DNA from: Tectiglobus sp965223355
GTDB taxonomy: Bacteria > Pseudomonadota > Alphaproteobacteria > Rhizobiales > Hyphomicrobiaceae
DNA length: 64,000 nt
Reading direction: 5' to 3'
Assembly (NCBI GenBank): GCA_965223355.1
Contig: CBDCWE010000003.1
Span: 3,286,001-3,350,000 of the forward strand
How positions within the stretch are numbered: the first letter of the stretch is position 1; each line of letters begins with the position of its first letter. Below are positions 8,089 to 16,706 of this stretch, in pieces. The notes beneath the pieces are model-generated. The model ran no database searches. It had not been told where the DNA came from and saw nothing but the letters and a program-made list of their open reading frames with translations. The position numbers were made by a program, and so were the translations under genes.

Positions 8089-8753
8089 CAGCCGCGCGCC
8101 TTTGCTTCGCCGCGTTCGACGATGGCGCCCAACAGATTGACGGTTCCGGTGGTGAGCAGGCGGTAGTTGATCGTGAGCCACAGATTGAGGATCGCGCCGA
8201 GCAGTGTCGTATAGAGCGCAACCGACATTCCGGCGATCAGTTTGCCGATCATGCCGGCAACATTGCCGGTGTCGGATGCCGCCTTCGCATCAATCCCGGA
8301 CAGGGCAATAATGAAGCCAATCACCGTTCCGATCAGGCCGAGGAACACAAGAATGTTGGCGATTTGCTTGACCACTGAGATCTTGTGGACGAGGCGCATG
8401 CGCAGCAGATTGATCTGAACGATACGATTGTCCGGATCCTCAAAGTCAGCCATTTCAAGATACTGCCGTGCCCGCGAGCCGGCACCGAAAATCCCGCACC
8501 GAACATCGTCGAGTGCTGCCATGGTTTGCTGGATCTTGAGGCCTGACAAGACCAGTCCATAAAGGAACACCGCGGCGATAACGGCGGCCGGCGGCCAGAC
8601 GTTTTCCGACAACAAGCCGTCGAGCCATCCCTGGAAATAGGCGGCCGCGACAAGCGCCACCGCGACGGCGTTGACCACGGCGAAGCGAAGCATCAGCGCG
8701 TGACGAAACAGGCCACCCGGCGGCGCTTCCTGATCAATTGCACTTGCCACCAT
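8088..8753 (-). CDS. MotA/TolQ/ExbB-type proton channel family protein
   Basis: A 221-residue membrane protein. Two N-terminal membrane segments (about 22-42 and 52-72) and a cytoplasmic loop are followed by the conserved channel region LVFLGLIGTVIGFIIALSG and LIAGMSVALYTTLLGAIL, the two helices that form the ion pathway in the MotA/ExbB family. Such proteins convert proton motive force into mechanical work on a periplasmic partner. The partner is probably the overlapping downstream gene. No TonB, Pal or flagellar gene is nearby, so which process it drives is open. It is the first gene of a three-gene operon. Confidence 0.85.
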   Translation of the reverse strand: MVASAIDQEAPPGGLFRHALMLRFAVVNAVAVALVAAAYFQGWLDGLLSENVWPPAAVIAAVFLYGLVLSGLKIQQTMAALDDVRCGIFGAGSRARQYLEMADFEDPDNRIVQINLLRMRLVHKISVVKQIANILVFLGLIGTVIGFIIALSGIDAKAASDTGNVAGMIGKLIAGMSVALYTTLLGAILNLWLTINYRLLTTGTVNLLGAIVERGEAKARG

Positions 8754-8875
8754 ATAACAACATCTCGATTGTCCCGACGGCCAATATTTGACGCACGAAT
8801 GTTGACGATCGGCAAGTGTCGCCGCGCCGGAAACGATAAAATTGATGTCGCTGCCGCCAACGCGCCGAGCCCGAT

Positions 8876-8926
8876 CACTTCACCGGCACGCGCCTTGCCG
8901 GCGCTCAAAAAAGCGCCGGTGAAGTG
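8876..8926. repeat. Nested inverted repeat upstream of the ExbB-like operon
   Basis: Arms CACTTCACCGGC (8876-8887) and GCCGGTGAAGTG (8915-8926) are perfectly complementary. An inner alternative stem, CCGGCGCT (8898-8905) with AGCGCCGG (8912-8919), shares the right arm. The two pairings exclude each other, as in an attenuator or a terminator/anti-terminator pair. It lies 120-175 bp upstream of the ExbB-like start. Confidence 0.5.
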
Positions 8927-8927
8927 C

Positions 8928-9078
8928 CGCGGTCCAGGGGTTGATCCCCTGGTCGGGGTGTTTGAGGGGCTGAAAGCCCCTCAAGGATCGCCGCCAAGCG
9001 GCGATATGTTAAGGGCTCTGCCCTCAACGATCCCGCCAAAGGGCCGGGCCCTTTGGAAACCTGTGGCTTGATCGGAGG
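8928..9078 (+). repeat. Palindromic repeat family A, copy A3
   Basis: All five internal stems are present, including GAGGGGCTGAAAGCCCCTC and the terminal CCAAAGGGCCGGGCCCTTTGG. The left terminal repeat is lost. It ends about 10 bp from the stop codon of the amidohydrolase gene on the other strand. The sequence CTGCCCT at 9018-9024 is the segment matched by the proposed IS110 target guide. Confidence 0.88.
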
Positions 9079-9088
9079 TTTTTCCATC

Positions 9089-10225
9089 TCAGCTGGGATA
9101 CCACCACTTGCCGGCCAGCACCACCCCGTCGGCGTTGATCTTGCGATCGCCCGTCATGATCTCGCCGGTGGTGTCGACATAGTCAAACGCGCCGTCGGCA
9201 ACCGAAAGGATCGTTGCATCACCGGCCGCTCCGGCTTTGAAGGTCCCGAGTTCCGGCCGGTTGAGCGCCTTGGCGGCATTGACGGTCGAGCGCTCGATGA
9301 CCTCCGGCAGGGCCATGCCGAGACACAGGAATTTCGACATTGTCGTGACCTGGTCGAAAGCGGGGCCATCGATGCACAGCCGGTGAACATCGGATGAAAT
9401 GGTATCCGGCGGAAAACCGTTGGCCAGCATTTGCCGCGCCACCTTGAACGAGAACGAGCCCTTGCCGTGGCCGATGTCGAAGATGACGCCGCGTTCACGC
9501 GCCGCCAGCACGGCGGCTTTGATCTTGCCTTGGCCGGTCGTCGCGCAGTTCGGAAACGGTCGGAAGCAGTGCGTGAGCACGTCGCCGGGCCGCAACATGT
9601 CGACGACCTCGTCATAGCTCGGCGGCGGGTGATCAATGTGCGCCATCACCGGCATGCCGATCTCTTCACCGACCTGCAAGGCCGCCTGCAATGGTGCCGC
9701 CCCCTGATCGCCGGAGGCATGCAGCCCGACGCGCGCCTTGATGCCGACGATCACGTCGCGGTTGGCATCGGCGATCGCAGCGGCTTCGAACGGCGCCATC
9801 AAGTCCATGTTCTTGCTTTCACCGACCATCACCCGGTCATGAAAGGCATAAATGCCGGCGAACGAGACGTGTAGATAGGCCAGGATGCGCACGTCGCTGG
9901 GTTCGATCACGTGTTTGCGAAAGCCCGCAAAGTTGCCTGGTCCGGCCGAGCCGGTATCAACCGCCGTCGTGACGCCGCTCAAGCGACAAAAGTCTTCGGC
10001 ATCGATGCCGAGTGATGTGCCGCCCCAATAGACGTGGGTGTGCAGATCGAGCAGGCCTGGCGTGACGATCTTGCCGGTCACATCGCGCACGTCGGTCGCC
10101 GGCCCGGCTTCGAGGTTGGGCCCGACGCTTGCCGCCTTGCCGTCGGCAAAGGCGACATCCATAACGCCATCGATGTTCTGCGATGGGTCGATCACGCGTC
10201 CGCCGCGGAGGATCAGATCGGTCAT
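9089..10225 (-). CDS. Amidohydrolase/deacetylase family metallohydrolase
   Basis: A 378-residue metal-dependent hydrolase of the dihydroorotase-like amidohydrolase superfamily. A small beta-sandwich at both ends surrounds a TIM barrel with the metal motif D60-L-H62-T-H64. A likely metal-bridging lysine lies in VGIKARVG (about 167), followed by a histidine in MAHIDHPPP and the late SSDVH motif. The closest class by eye is the amidohydrolase/deacetylase group acting on N-acyl amino acids or cyclic amides. The start at 10225 follows a GGAG site; the longer frame lacks one. It lies about 100 bp downstream of the acyl-CoA dehydrogenase gene on the same strand and probably belongs to that block. 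Confidence 0.85.
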   Translation of the reverse strand: MTDLILRGGRVIDPSQNIDGVMDVAFADGKAASVGPNLEAGPATDVRDVTGKIVTPGLLDLHTHVYWGGTSLGIDAEDFCRLSGVTTAVDTGSAGPGNFAGFRKHVIEPSDVRILAYLHVSFAGIYAFHDRVMVGESKNMDLMAPFEAAAIADANRDVIVGIKARVGLHASGDQGAAPLQAALQVGEEIGMPVMAHIDHPPPSYDEVVDMLRPGDVLTHCFRPFPNCATTGQGKIKAAVLAARERGVIFDIGHGKGSFSFKVARQMLANGFPPDTISSDVHRLCIDGPAFDQVTTMSKFLCLGMALPEVIERSTVNAAKALNRPELGTFKAGAAGDATILSVADGAFDYVDTTGEIMTGDRKINADGVVLAGKWWYPS

Positions 10226-10323
10226 GTGCGTGGCTCCGTTTGTTCGTGAGGTTGGGGGCGGCAACGGCCCGTCAAAGCGATCGCCTGGCCGAAAACGCGA
10301 GGGCATACCTGCAGACGATCACC

Positions 10324-11517
10324 TCAATAACTGCGCGGCATGCCGAGGACGTGTTGGCCGATATAGGCGAGGATCATGTTGGTCGATATCGGCGCCGTCT
10401 GGTAGAGGCGGGCTTCGCGCCATTTGCGCTCGATGCCGTATTCGCGCGCGAAGGCGAAACCGCCGAAGGTCTGCATGCACGCCTCAGCGGCGTGCCAGGC
10501 GGCGTCGGCCGCGAGCATCTTTGCCATGTTGGCTTCCGCGCCGCACGGCCGGCCGGCGTCAAACATCGCAGCCGCCCTTTTGATCATCAGTTCCGCCGCG
10601 CACGTCTCGGCATAGGCTTTGGCGATCGGGAACTGGACACCCTGGTTCTTGCCGATCGGCGCCCCGAACACGACGCGCTCGTTGGCGTAATCGGTTGCAC
10701 GTTGGATGAAATACTTGGCATCACCGAGTGATTCATGCGCGATCAGAATGCGCTCGGCATTCATGCCGTCGAGAATATACTTGAAGCCGCGGCCTTCTTC
10801 GCCGATCAGGCTGTCGGCCGGGATCTTCAGGTTATCATAGAACACCTCGGTGGTGTTGTGGTTGATGGCGGCATCGAGCTTGCGGATCTCCATGCCGTTG
10901 TCCTTTGCCGCGCGCATGTCGACCAGAAACACCGACAGCCCGTCGCTGCGCCGCTTAACCTGATCCGCCGGCGTCGTGCGTGCCAACAGCAAGCCGAGAT
11001 CGGACTGTAGGGCGCGGCTGGTCCAGACCTTCTGACCGTTGATGACGTAGTGCTCGCCGTCGCGCTGGGCCCGGGTCTTGAGCTGGGTCGTGTCGCTGCC
11101 GGTTGTCGGCTCGGTGACGCCGAACGCCTGCATGCGCAACGCGCCCGAGGCAATATCCGGCAGATAGCGCTGCTTTTGCGCTTCACTGCCATGGCGCAGC
11201 AAGGTTCCCATCGTATACATTTGCGCATGGCAGGCCGCCGCATTGCAGCCCGTGGCGTGGATCGTCTCCAGCACGGCACCGGCCGCCGAGATCGGCAGGC
11301 CGGTGCCGCCGTAGTCCTCCGGAATGAGTACCGCCAGATAACCGGCCTGCGTCAACGCATCGACAAAGGCGTGGGGGTATTCGCTCTTGGCATCGAGATC
11401 CATCCAATACTCGTTCGGATAGTCCTCGCAAATCCTTGCCACCGCGTCGCGGATCTCGCGCCACGTCTCATCCAGCGGCATGGTCAACTGAGTGTCGGAA
11501 CCGGCGTTGTCCTGCAT
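10324..11517 (-). CDS. Acyl-CoA dehydrogenase family protein
   Basis: A 397-residue FAD-dependent acyl-CoA dehydrogenase. An N-terminal helical domain with PEDYGGTGLP, a middle beta domain with FGVTEPTTGSDTT and NGQKVWTSRA (flavin and substrate contacts) and a C-terminal helical bundle are all present. The late motif GGFAFAREYGIERKWREARL has the glutamate region used as the catalytic base in many members. It would introduce an alpha,beta double bond into an acyl-CoA. The start codon is 3 bp after the stop of the HMG-CoA-lyase-like gene, so they form one operon and probably act in the same acyl-CoA pathway. Confidence 0.92.
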   Translation of the reverse strand: MQDNAGSDTQLTMPLDETWREIRDAVARICEDYPNEYWMDLDAKSEYPHAFVDALTQAGYLAVLIPEDYGGTGLPISAAGAVLETIHATGCNAAACHAQMYTMGTLLRHGSEAQKQRYLPDIASGALRMQAFGVTEPTTGSDTTQLKTRAQRDGEHYVINGQKVWTSRALQSDLGLLLARTTPADQVKRRSDGLSVFLVDMRAAKDNGMEIRKLDAAINHNTTEVFYDNLKIPADSLIGEEGRGFKYILDGMNAERILIAHESLGDAKYFIQRATDYANERVVFGAPIGKNQGVQFPIAKAYAETCAAELMIKRAAAMFDAGRPCGAEANMAKMLAADAAWHAAEACMQTFGGFAFAREYGIERKWREARLYQTAPISTNMILAYIGQHVLGMPRSY

Positions 11518-11520
11518 GAT

Positions 11521-12465
11521 TTACTCCGCAGCAATCGAAGGCGTGGCCGGCGCAAAGCCCTTCGGCAGACCGGCCTTCAGTATCGCACCGTGGGGTTCTT
11601 CTTCGGGCAGCGCGCCAACCAGAATTTCGCGGGCATCTTTGAGCGCCATGATATCGATGCCGGTCTTCAGGCCCTCCGCCTCCAACAGGAACACCAGATC
11701 TTCGGTGACGATGTTGCCGGTCGCCCCCGGCGCGAACGGGCAGCCGCCGAGACCGGCCAGCGAAGCATCGAAGCGCGTGCAGCCGGCTTCCAGCGCGGCA
11801 TAGACATTGGCGAGCCCGAGCCCGCGGGTATCGTGGAAGTGGGCGACGACCGGAACGTCGCCGCACAGCGCGATCGTTTGTTTCAAGACCGAGCGCACGT
11901 GGCTCGGCGCCGCATAGCCGACGGTGTCGGGGATCATGATCTCATCCGGCCCGGCGGCCAGGATCTGTTCCACGACATGGAGCACTTCGGATTCGGCCAC
12001 GTTGCCTTCAAGCGTGCAACCGAGCGCAGTCGGCAGACCGCAACCCACCTTGATGTCGGCGTAGTCCGGATTGGCATTGCGCGCGGCAATAATCTTGTGA
12101 AAGCCTGCGATCGACTCCTCGCGCGTGCGCCGCACATTGGCCTGGTTGTGGGTCTTTGACACCGACACGATGCCGTTGACCTGCGGGCATCCGGTCTCGA
12201 ACGCCATCTCGGCGCCTTTCAGGTTGGGCACCAACACCATCGCATTGATACCGTCGATCTTGAGCGCCTCGGTTGCCACGTCGCGGGCATCGGCGAATTG
12301 CGGAATGACGCTCGGCGGAACGAACGACGTGACCTCGAAATCGATCACGCCGGCCGCCGCTTCGGCCTTGATCCACTTGATCTTGGTTGCGGTCGCCATG
12401 AAGGTCTTGACCAGCTGCAGGCCGTCACGCGGGCCCACTTCGCGCACTTGAACGTCGCGTTCCAT
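11521..12465 (-). CDS. Hydroxymethylglutaryl-CoA lyase family protein
   Basis: A 314-residue TIM-barrel lyase that cleaves a 3-hydroxy-3-methylglutaryl-CoA-type substrate into acetyl-CoA or acyl-CoA and a keto acid. R13-D14 (GPRDGLQ), the metal histidines H209 and H211 (AHFHDTRG) and the active-site cysteine loop GLGGCPFAPGATGN with C242 are all present, at spacings like those of known HMG-CoA lyases. AAGGAG precedes the ATG at 12465. With the dehydrogenase and hydratase genes it suggests a leucine-type or branched acyl-CoA breakdown route. No carboxylase subunits are present, so a different hydroxyacyl-CoA substrate is possible. Confidence 0.92.
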   Translation of the reverse strand: MERDVQVREVGPRDGLQLVKTFMATATKIKWIKAEAAAGVIDFEVTSFVPPSVIPQFADARDVATEALKIDGINAMVLVPNLKGAEMAFETGCPQVNGIVSVSKTHNQANVRRTREESIAGFHKIIAARNANPDYADIKVGCGLPTALGCTLEGNVAESEVLHVVEQILAAGPDEIMIPDTVGYAAPSHVRSVLKQTIALCGDVPVVAHFHDTRGLGLANVYAALEAGCTRFDASLAGLGGCPFAPGATGNIVTEDLVFLLEAEGLKTGIDIMALKDAREILVGALPEEEPHGAILKAGLPKGFAPATPSIAAE

Positions 12466-12499
12466 GTCTCATTCTCCTTGCGGCGGTCGCCCTAAATTT

Positions 12500-12916
12500 C
12501 TATCCAACGAACCTATCATGCGGCACGATGGCAACGGGTGTCATCTCGACCAGGAAGTCGGGATGACCGAGGCCGGCGACCATGATCGACGTACTCGCCG
12601 GTGCCGTGCTCGCCGCGATGAATTCGGATCTTACCTGTTGGATCGCGCCGAGCTGCGATGGTTCGGTGTAGTAGGTCGTCAATTCCACGATGTCTTCGAT
12701 GCGCCCGCCCACACTCGCCAGGCTATTCTCGATGTTGCGGAAACATTGCCGCGCCTGCTCGCGAATGTCGCCCTTACCGACGATCTCCTCGTTCTCGTCC
12801 CAAGCAACCTGGCCTGTGAGAAAAACAGGATGACCGTCGTTGCTGGCGGCAACAAGCATGTGAAATCCGCGCCCCCGTGGCCGCCAGACACCGTTGGGAT
12901 TTCTGCGAACTACCAT
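12500..12916 (-). CDS. RidA (YjgF/YER057c/UK114) family protein
   Basis: A 138-residue protein of the Rid family, which hydrolyses reactive enamine/imine intermediates or serves as a catabolic deaminase. The core FLTGQVAWDENEEIVGKGDIREQ with the following IENSLASVGG helix and the end motif VEMTPVAIVP are typical. Its start overlaps the stop of the enoyl-CoA hydratase gene by 1 bp, so the two are coupled. Presence in this block hints that the pathway releases an imine or enamine from a nitrogen-containing substrate; that is an inference. Confidence 0.85.
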   Translation of the reverse strand: MVVRRNPNGVWRPRGRGFHMLVAASNDGHPVFLTGQVAWDENEEIVGKGDIREQARQCFRNIENSLASVGGRIEDIVELTTYYTEPSQLGAIQQVRSEFIAASTAPASTSIMVAGLGHPDFLVEMTPVAIVPHDRFVG

Positions 12917-13710
12917 TAGCGGCCTTTGAACACCGGTTTGCGCTTTTCGTTGAAGGCTTTGACGCCTTCGAGGCGATCTTGAGTGGGCACCGTGAGATTG
13001 TAGGCCTCGATCTCGAAGGCATAGCCCGAATTGCGGTCAAGCTCGGTCGCCTTATCCAGTGATTTCTTGGCCTGGCGCACGCCGATCGGCGCGTTCTCGG
13101 CAATGATGCGCGCGGTTTCGATGGCATCGTCGAGCAGAGTATCCGGTTCGCAAACCTTGTTGACGATGTTCCACGCCATCGCGGTTTTGGCATCGAACGG
13201 CTTACCCGTCAGCACGATCTCCTTGGCACGGCGCACGCCGCAGGCCCGCGGCAGGTTTTGCGGGCCGGCAGCGCCCGGCATGATGCCGCGGGTGACCTCC
13301 GGCAGGGCAAATCGCGCGGTGCTTGCGGCATAGATAAAGTCGGTTGCGAGCGCCAATTCGAAACCACCGCCCATGGCAATGCCGTTGACCGCGGCAATGA
13401 TCGGCACCGGGCAGTTGAAAATGTTGCGGATCAGTTGCTCGACAATGGCGTGCTGGCGCTGCCAGGTTGCATCCGTCATGCCGTCGCGTTCTTTGAGATC
13501 GGCGCCGGAGCAAAATCCGCGCTCGCCGGCGCCGGTCAAAATAATGCAATTCGCCTGCGCGGGATCGACGTAGAACTCCTGAAAGCAGTCCCGCAGTTCC
13601 GTCATCATCAAGGTGTTCATGGCGTTGAGCGCCTGCGGCCGGTTCATCGTCACAACCCAAATCTTCGGCTCGTAAACCGCTATTTCCAGGGTCTCGAAGC
13701 TGAGCGCCAT
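12916..13710 (-). CDS. Enoyl-CoA hydratase/isomerase family protein
   Basis: A 264-residue crotonase-fold enzyme. The oxyanion-hole segments are GFCSGADLKE (66-74) and NGIAMGGGFELA (109-120). Both glutamates used by hydratases for water addition are present, E118 and E138 (ALPEVTRG). It would hydrate the enoyl-CoA made by the dehydrogenase encoded downstream. It is the first gene of the minus-strand block hydratase - RidA - lyase - dehydrogenase (- amidohydrolase) and faces the CoA-transferase gene across a 266 bp divergent promoter region that holds GC-rich direct repeats of ATCTGCCGGC type near 13875-13930. Confidence 0.92.
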   Translation of the reverse strand: MALSFETLEIAVYEPKIWVVTMNRPQALNAMNTLMMTELRDCFQEFYVDPAQANCIILTGAGERGFCSGADLKERDGMTDATWQRQHAIVEQLIRNIFNCPVPIIAAVNGIAMGGGFELALATDFIYAASTARFALPEVTRGIMPGAAGPQNLPRACGVRRAKEIVLTGKPFDAKTAMAWNIVNKVCEPDTLLDDAIETARIIAENAPIGVRQAKKSLDKATELDRNSGYAFEIEAYNLTVPTQDRLEGVKAFNEKRKPVFKGR

Positions 13711-13976
13711 CGTTGGATTTCTCCGCTGTTCCTGTTGCCCGCTTGGCTGTCGCCGTCCCGTTATGCCACGGCCATCCCGAATTCCCCATCAACGGTGTGA
13801 TTTGAGGCTGCGGCGGATTGCAGAACCGGTCCGCAGCGGTAGTGTCGGCGCGGCGAGAACGCGGGATGGTTCCAGGCCGGTCTGTCGGCCCCGTCTGCCG
13901 GCTCGATCTGCCGGCCCGATCTGCCGACAAAGTCCGAAAGGCCATCGTTCGCAACCGCAATTTCGAGGAGTATCGC

Positions 13977-15152
13977 ATGGACGGGCCGCAAGCCAACCAC
14001 CGCTCGCACCTGCCGCTGGACGGTTTGACGGTGATCGAGATCGGCCACAGCGTCGCGGCCCCCTATGCCGGCCTGATCCTGGCCGAGATGGGGGCCGAGG
14101 TCATCAAGGTGGAACGCCCCGAAGTTGGCGATGATGCACGGGCCTGGGGGCCGCCGTTCGTCGATGACATGGCCGGTGTTTTCCACGCGCTCAATCGCAA
14201 CAAGAAGTCGGTCCAGGTTGATCTCAAATCGCCGGAGGGTGTCGCCACGATCCGCCAACTGGCGCGCGATGGCGATGCCGTGATTCAGAACCAGCGACCG
14301 GGCCTGGTCAACAAGCTTGGCATTGGCGCGGATGTGCTTTGCGCGGACAATCCCCGCCTCGTCTATGCGTCAATCCACGCGTTTGGCAAGAGCGGACCGC
14401 TGTCGGAACGGCCTGGCTATGATCCGCTGATGCAGGCCTTTGGCGGCGTCATGAGCACCCAGGGTGAACCCGGCCGTCCCGCCGTTCGCGTCGGCACCTC
14501 GATGATCGACATGGGCACCGGCATGTGGGCGGCGATGGGCGTTGTCACGGCGCTGTTGCGGCGCGAGAAAACCGGCCGGGGCGGCGTTGTTGACGTTTCG
14601 CTGTTCGAAACGGCGCTGGCCTGGATGGTGTATTTCCTGCCGATGTACCATTTTTCCGGCAAGCTGCCGGCCAAATCCGGCTCCGGCGTCGCGATGATTT
14701 CGCCCTATCAAGCGTTTAAGACCAGCGACGGCGAACTTGTGATCGGCGGCGGCAACGACAATCTGTTCCGCAAGGTTTGCGAGGTGTTGGGCCATCCCGA
14801 ATGGGCCCGGGATCCGCGCTTTGCCAACAACGGCCTTCGCGTTGAAAACAAGCCGATCCTCATTGCGATGATCGAACAGGTGACGCAAACCAAAACCAGC
14901 GATCAGTGGGCCGATCTGCTCGATGCCGCCAACGTGCCGAACGCACCGGTGCAGACAATCGACAAGGTCGCAGTCCACCCACAAACCAAGGCACTTGAAA
15001 TTCTGCGCGGTGACGGCGACAAGCAGGATCACTTCTTCGGCCTGCCGATGATGTTCGACAATGTCAGACCGGATCGTGATGAGCCGGCGCCGAAGCTCGG
15101 CCGTGACGACGAGGAGATCGCAGACCGCGTCAAGCGCAAAGCTGCCGAATGA
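13977..15152 (+). CDS. CaiB/BaiF-type (family III) CoA transferase
   Basis: A 391-residue family III CoA transferase that moves CoA between carboxylic acids through an aspartyl-CoA intermediate. The N-terminal IEIGHSVAAPYAGLILAEMGAEVIKVE is standard. The catalytic aspartate is D178 in GTSMIDMGTGMWAAMG, and SPYQAFKTSDGELVIGGGN follows. GAGGAG at 13965-13970 places the start at 13977; the upstream in-frame stretch is low-complexity. It is divergent from the hydratase block and directly followed by the MmgE/PrpD gene. It probably activates the acid that the minus-strand genes then degrade. Confidence 0.92.
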   Translation: MDGPQANHRSHLPLDGLTVIEIGHSVAAPYAGLILAEMGAEVIKVERPEVGDDARAWGPPFVDDMAGVFHALNRNKKSVQVDLKSPEGVATIRQLARDGDAVIQNQRPGLVNKLGIGADVLCADNPRLVYASIHAFGKSGPLSERPGYDPLMQAFGGVMSTQGEPGRPAVRVGTSMIDMGTGMWAAMGVVTALLRREKTGRGGVVDVSLFETALAWMVYFLPMYHFSGKLPAKSGSGVAMISPYQAFKTSDGELVIGGGNDNLFRKVCEVLGHPEWARDPRFANNGLRVENKPILIAMIEQVTQTKTSDQWADLLDAANVPNAPVQTIDKVAVHPQTKALEILRGDGDKQDHFFGLPMMFDNVRPDRDEPAPKLGRDDEEIADRVKRKAAE

Positions 15153-15190
15153 ACTGCTGACACCGTCAGCCTCCAGGGAGGAGACAGACA

Positions 15191-16633
15191 ATGAATATTC
15201 AAACCAGGATCGCGGCCGGCACCGGTACGCGATTGCATGAGCTGCCGATCCAAGAGGCGCTGGCGGAGTTTGTCACGGCGCTCGACCATGATGATATTCC
15301 GGCGACCGTGCGCGCGCGGGCCTTGCATCACATGCTCGATGCGGCCGGTATCGCAATGGCTTCGACCCGGTATGAGTTTGCGCATAAGACGCTGGCGGGC
15401 CTGCGAGGCATTGCCGGCGAAGGCGCGGTGCCGGTCATCGCCATGCCGGCAACCCTGCCGGTCCGCGATGCCGCGACAATGAACGGCTTTTTGTGCCACG
15501 GCCTTGACTATGACGACACTCATGTCGCCGCCATCGTGCATCCGACGGCCAGCATCTTTCCCGCCGTCATGTCGGCTGCCGCCCACGTTGGTGCCAGCGG
15601 TCGTGAACTGGTGACTGCGTTCATTGCCGGCGTCGAGACCGCCGCCCGCATTGGCATGGTGGCCAAGAGCCAGTTCCATCAGGTCGGCTTTCACCCAACC
15701 GGCATGGTCGGTATTTTCGGCTGCGCCCTTGCCGCCGGCCGTTTGATGGGCCTCAACAAGAAACAACTGATGCATGCCCAGGGTCTGGCGGTATCGATGG
15801 CCTCCGGCAGCATGGAGTTCCTCGAAGACGGTGCCTGGAACAAACGGTTTCACCCGGGTTGGGCAGCATCGGCCGGGATCACCGCCGCGGCATTGGCAAA
15901 GGAAGGCTTTGTCGGCGCCACCAATCCCTACGATGGCCGCTTTGGTCTGTTCAACGCCTATCTCGGCCGCAGTTCGCGCACGGAACTGATTGATCTGGAC
16001 CTTGCAACGCAGGGCTTGGGAGAGGTCTGGGAGCTGCTCGCAACCGCCATCAAGCCGTACCCAACATGCCACTTTAGCCACGGCGCGATCGACGCCGCCC
16101 TCGCCCTGCGCGACGAGGTCGGCGATCACACCAAGATCAAGTCCATCGAAGTGCTGGTGCCGGAGGGCGTGCACGCCACGATCTGCGAGCCGGAAGCCAA
16201 CAAGAAGCGGCCGCAAAACGACTACGATGCAAAGTTCTCGACGCACTTCCTGGTTGCTGCTGCCCTGGTCCGTGGCCGGTTGACACTGGACGAGCTCGAG
16301 CCTGATGTGCTGCGAGATCCGCACGTTCTGGCGTTGGCCGACAAGCTCTCCTATGCCGATGATCCGCAGAGCCCGTTCCCGGCCGCCTATTCGGGTGAAG
16401 TCCTCATCACCATGGCGGACGGCAGGACGTTGCGCCACCGCGAGCACATCAATCGCGGTGCGGCCGACCGGCCGTTGTCCAACGAGGACATCATCGTGAA
16501 GTTTCGCGACAACGCTGCAATGGCGGTTGACCGGACCACGGCGCAACGCCAGCTTGCCGCCATGCTTGATCTCGATCGGCCCGATGTGATCGCAATCGAC
16601 GCGCTGCGCTGCCTGTCGCAAGCGAAACAGTGA
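15191..16633 (+). CDS. MmgE/PrpD family protein
   Basis: A 480-residue member of the MmgE/PrpD family (2-methylcitrate dehydratase, cis-aconitate decarboxylase and relatives). Typical segments are MNGFLCHGLDYDDTH (about 97-111), HPTASIFPAVMSAA, GFHPTGMVGIFG and GWAASAGITAAALA, followed by a C-terminal KPYPTCHFSHGAIDA region. AGGGAGGAGA directly upstream is the ribosome site. It follows the CoA transferase by 38 bp. The family acts on tricarboxylic or related acids; a methylcitrate cycle is not evident here because no prpC-type gene is in the window, so the substrate is open. Confidence 0.88.
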   Translation: MNIQTRIAAGTGTRLHELPIQEALAEFVTALDHDDIPATVRARALHHMLDAAGIAMASTRYEFAHKTLAGLRGIAGEGAVPVIAMPATLPVRDAATMNGFLCHGLDYDDTHVAAIVHPTASIFPAVMSAAAHVGASGRELVTAFIAGVETAARIGMVAKSQFHQVGFHPTGMVGIFGCALAAGRLMGLNKKQLMHAQGLAVSMASGSMEFLEDGAWNKRFHPGWAASAGITAAALAKEGFVGATNPYDGRFGLFNAYLGRSSRTELIDLDLATQGLGEVWELLATAIKPYPTCHFSHGAIDAALALRDEVGDHTKIKSIEVLVPEGVHATICEPEANKKRPQNDYDAKFSTHFLVAAALVRGRLTLDELEPDVLRDPHVLALADKLSYADDPQSPFPAAYSGEVLITMADGRTLRHREHINRGAADRPLSNEDIIVKFRDNAAMAVDRTTAQRQLAAMLDLDRPDVIAIDALRCLSQAKQ

Positions 16634-16706
16634 GCCACAATCGAAATCGCCAGATGAGCCTGGGTGACGACATCCGGGCTCTTCAGTTTGTGATAAGGTA
16701 GACGCT

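Noticed and set aside
11050..12159. Open frame opposite the dehydrogenase and lyase genes
   Set aside because: It crosses the boundary of two well-defined minus-strand genes and has no family similarity.
13870..13930. Direct repeats of ATCTGCCGGC type as a CRISPR or origin signal
   Set aside because: Only three short, contiguous, imperfect units; more likely simple repeats in a divergent promoter.
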